From positions 5,994,001 through 6,058,000 of the forward strand of contig CM030709.1 of NCBI GenBank assembly GCA_017979445.1: a DNA stretch of 64,000 bases, read 5' to 3'. Source of the DNA: Akebia trifoliata. Its lineage: Eukaryota; Streptophyta; Magnoliopsida; Ranunculales; Lardizabalaceae. Under the pieces are notes generated by a model. The model was not told the origin of the DNA and did no database searches. It worked only from the letters and a program-made list of their open reading frames with translations. Shown piece by piece: positions 62,354 to 64,000 of this stretch; position 1 is the first letter of the stretch; the number at the start of each line of letters is the position of its first letter. The position numbers were made by a program, and so were the translations under genes.

Positions 62354-64000
62354 CTACCTCCCTTCAGCTTTCACTAACTGCGAGAACACCATCGAAGTCC
62401 CCGAAAGATCATCCATACTAGACATCCTGCTATGTTCAACGGCAACAATAGTCTCCCCAACATTGTTGACTAATGGAGAGAGCTCACCTATCTGGTTCGT
62501 ACTATCCTCATTGGGATCTCTTGGGATCATAGCCTCTTGAAGTTGAAGCGCATACTCCAGATTCCACAACACATCTCCCATTGTAGGACGATCGACACCG
62601 TAGTCAGCCAAGCATTTCTCAGCTGTCTCTCCAAATTTCCTCAGAGAATCGGGTCTTATTTTACCTGAAAGTTGCGGATCTATAATTTTCTCTAATTGCA
62701 TGCTTTTCTGCCAGTTCATTGCCCATTCGGCTAAGTTCACCATGTCCCTTGGAAGAGATGGATCAATGACGGGTCTTGCACAAAGGACTTCAAACAAAAC
62801 CACCCCAAACGAGTACACATCCGACTTCTCTGTCAATTGTTGCCTTCTAAAATACTCCGGATCGAGATAGCCAAAACTCCCTTTTACAGCAGTACTCACG
62901 TGCGTTTGATCAATCTCGGGTCCAGTTTTCGAAAGCCCAAAATCAGCAACTTTGGCCATGAGTGTCTCATCGAGTAAGATGTTTGCAGACTTAACATCAC
63001 GGTGAATAATAGCTTTTGCATAACCGGTGTGAAGGTAGTGAAGTCCTCGGGCTGATCCAATACATATCTCAAGTCTTTGCTTCCAACTCAAGCTTGGATG
63101 ATCCGAGCCATAGAGATGACTCTTTAGGGTCCCATTCTCCATATACTCGTAAACTAGGATCATTTCATTCCGTTCGTCACAGTACCCAATCAGTGATACA
63201 AGATGTCGGTGACGAAACTGAGACAACATTTCGATTTCGGTTTGAAACTCCGCAAGACCTTGTTGGGATTGAGGATTACCCCTCTTCACGGCAACCTTTG
63301 TGCCGTCTTTCAAAACACCTTTGTAAACCTTCCCGAATCCACCTACCCCGACAACCCAACTCTCATCAAAGTTGTTCGTGGCTTCCTGCAATGACACAAA
63401 AGAAAAGCGGTACCCAAGGTTTGAGGTGGTACTATTGGTGGTGGCTCCATTTGAGAATTTGCTTCCCATGCTGTAAGAATTCCCCCATCCATTCATCGAG
63501 GAAGGGAACCATTTCTTCGAATGGTGGTCACGTGTCAGTCTTCGTTTACAAGTCAGAAAGATAACTATTGCCAAGACCACAGCAAACACACCAACAGCCA
63601 CCCCTACTATGACACCAACTTTCTTCTTTGAGCTTGAATGTGAGGGTACAGTTAGATCCACCAAAGCGTCGAGGCTGCCTCGAGAATCGTTCATTTTCAT
63701 AACCTCCAACCCATTCAGAATCGCATTGGGGAATCTACCCGTTGAAGTAGCAGAAGGGCCAACACTTATATGAAGCTTTCTCAAGTAACTTGACCCCATA
63801 ATGAAGTCCATATAATACGGAGCAGCCAACGTGTTAGTTAACAAAGTACTAAGATCAAGATCTTGAGCAACCCTCCATGTATTTACATAAACATTGAAGT
63901 AAAGCTGGTTAAGGGACGAACTCACTATATCACAGAAATGAAACCGAATCAGATACTCAAAACCGGGATCCACGTCGAACTCCCATGTGACATTGAAATT
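62354..64000 (-). CDS. CrRLK1L receptor-like kinase (HERK1/ANJEA-like), 3' part
   Basis: An open frame enters from the window edge and runs to a TAG at 62354, giving 548 residues of a protein whose full family length is about 820-850 aa; most of the ectodomain lies outside. The visible start (NFNVTWEFDVDPGFEYLIRFHFCD) is the second malectin-like lobe. A stretch of about 22 hydrophobic residues (VGVIVGVAVGVFAVVLAIVI, near 128-149) is the membrane segment. The kinase domain has the glycine loop GVGGFGKVYKG, VAVKRGN (catalytic Lys), HRDVKSANILL, DFGLSKTGP and activation-loop GSFGYLDPEYF, all intact, so it should be an active Ser/Thr kinase. The wording VIDPSLPRDMVNLAEWAM resembles HERK1/ANJEA, receptors of cell-wall state and RALF peptides in growth and fertilisation. 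No introns are seen, as usual in CrRLK1L genes. An internal GTG at 63973 is not a start. Confidence 0.93.
   Translation of the reverse strand, partial: NFNVTWEFDVDPGFEYLIRFHFCDIVSSSLNQLYFNVYVNTWRVAQDLDLSTLLTNTLAAPYYMDFIMGSSYLRKLHISVGPSATSTGRFPNAILNGLEVMKMNDSRGSLDALVDLTVPSHSSSKKKVGVIVGVAVGVFAVVLAIVIFLTCKRRLTRDHHSKKWFPSSMNGWGNSYSMGSKFSNGATTNSTTSNLGYRFSFVSLQEATNNFDESWVVGVGGFGKVYKGVLKDGTKVAVKRGNPQSQQGLAEFQTEIEMLSQFRHRHLVSLIGYCDERNEMILVYEYMENGTLKSHLYGSDHPSLSWKQRLEICIGSARGLHYLHTGYAKAIIHRDVKSANILLDETLMAKVADFGLSKTGPEIDQTHVSTAVKGSFGYLDPEYFRRQQLTEKSDVYSFGVVLFEVLCARPVIDPSLPRDMVNLAEWAMNWQKSMQLEKIIDPQLSGKIRPDSLRKFGETAEKCLADYGVDRPTMGDVLWNLEYALQLQEAMIPRDPNEDSTNQIGELSPLVNNVGETIVAVEHSRMSSMDDLSGTSMVFSQLVKAEGR

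Noticed and set aside
63016..63564. 182-codon plus-strand frame
   Set aside because: Antisense shadow of the receptor-kinase coding sequence.

Overview
This window is nuclear DNA of a flowering plant, most likely a eudicot. It is AT-rich, its genes have many short introns with plant-type splice sites, and it carries plant-specific families: an RS2Z-type SR splicing factor, an ER-type Ca2+-ATPase and a CrRLK1L receptor kinase. It also holds plant-style MITEs, SINEs and TRIM-like repeats. I could not determine the species.

Six protein-coding genes are supported, and I rebuilt exon structures by splice-site and phase matching. (1) 249-5357 (+): MAEA/GID9-type subunit of the CTLH/GID ubiquitin ligase, 410 aa, 7 exons. 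(2) 6716-10243 (-): RS2Z32/33-like SR splicing factor, 325 aa, with a further 5'UTR exon near 11.66-11.71 kb. (3) 13880-25255 (-): plastid-type SET-domain protein of the Rubisco-LSMT family, 466 aa, 14 exons with transposon-filled introns. (4) 32916-33227 (+): histone H4, 103 aa, with an apparent 5'UTR intron. (5) 39054-46275 (-): ER-type Ca2+-ATPase of the ECA1/ECA4 group, 1065 aa, 8 coding exons, one intron with a GC donor. (6) 62354-64000 (-): 3' part of a HERK1/ANJEA-like CrRLK1L receptor kinase that continues past the window edge. They do not form one pathway; this is an ordinary dispersed plant gene neighbourhood.

The space between genes is more unusual. Two clusters (26.5-29.3 kb and 54.0-58.9 kb, plus isolated relics at 25.4 and 61.8 kb) hold about 20 copies of a foldback element of 340-410 bp. 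Each copy contains two internal hairpins around a common linker, and nearly all are separated from their neighbours only by (TA)n tracts. Several subfamilies have different outer arms but the same core. In the second cluster a three-element block (about 1.2 kb) is tandemly repeated. The layout resembles microsatellite-targeting elements such as rice Micron, but the double-hairpin architecture is distinctive.

A second family is a short Mutator-type MITE (5 copies, 130-180 bp) with 9-bp target duplications and a conserved asymmetric loop. Other elements include Tourist-like, hAT-like and MULE-like MITEs with readable target-site duplications, tRNA-derived SINEs (including a dimer and a close pair), LINE 3' ends, a tandem TRIM-like LTR/primer-binding-site array, and an organelle-like insertion containing the 3' part of a trnS-GGA-like gene. 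All family assignments come from reading the sequence; no database search was run.
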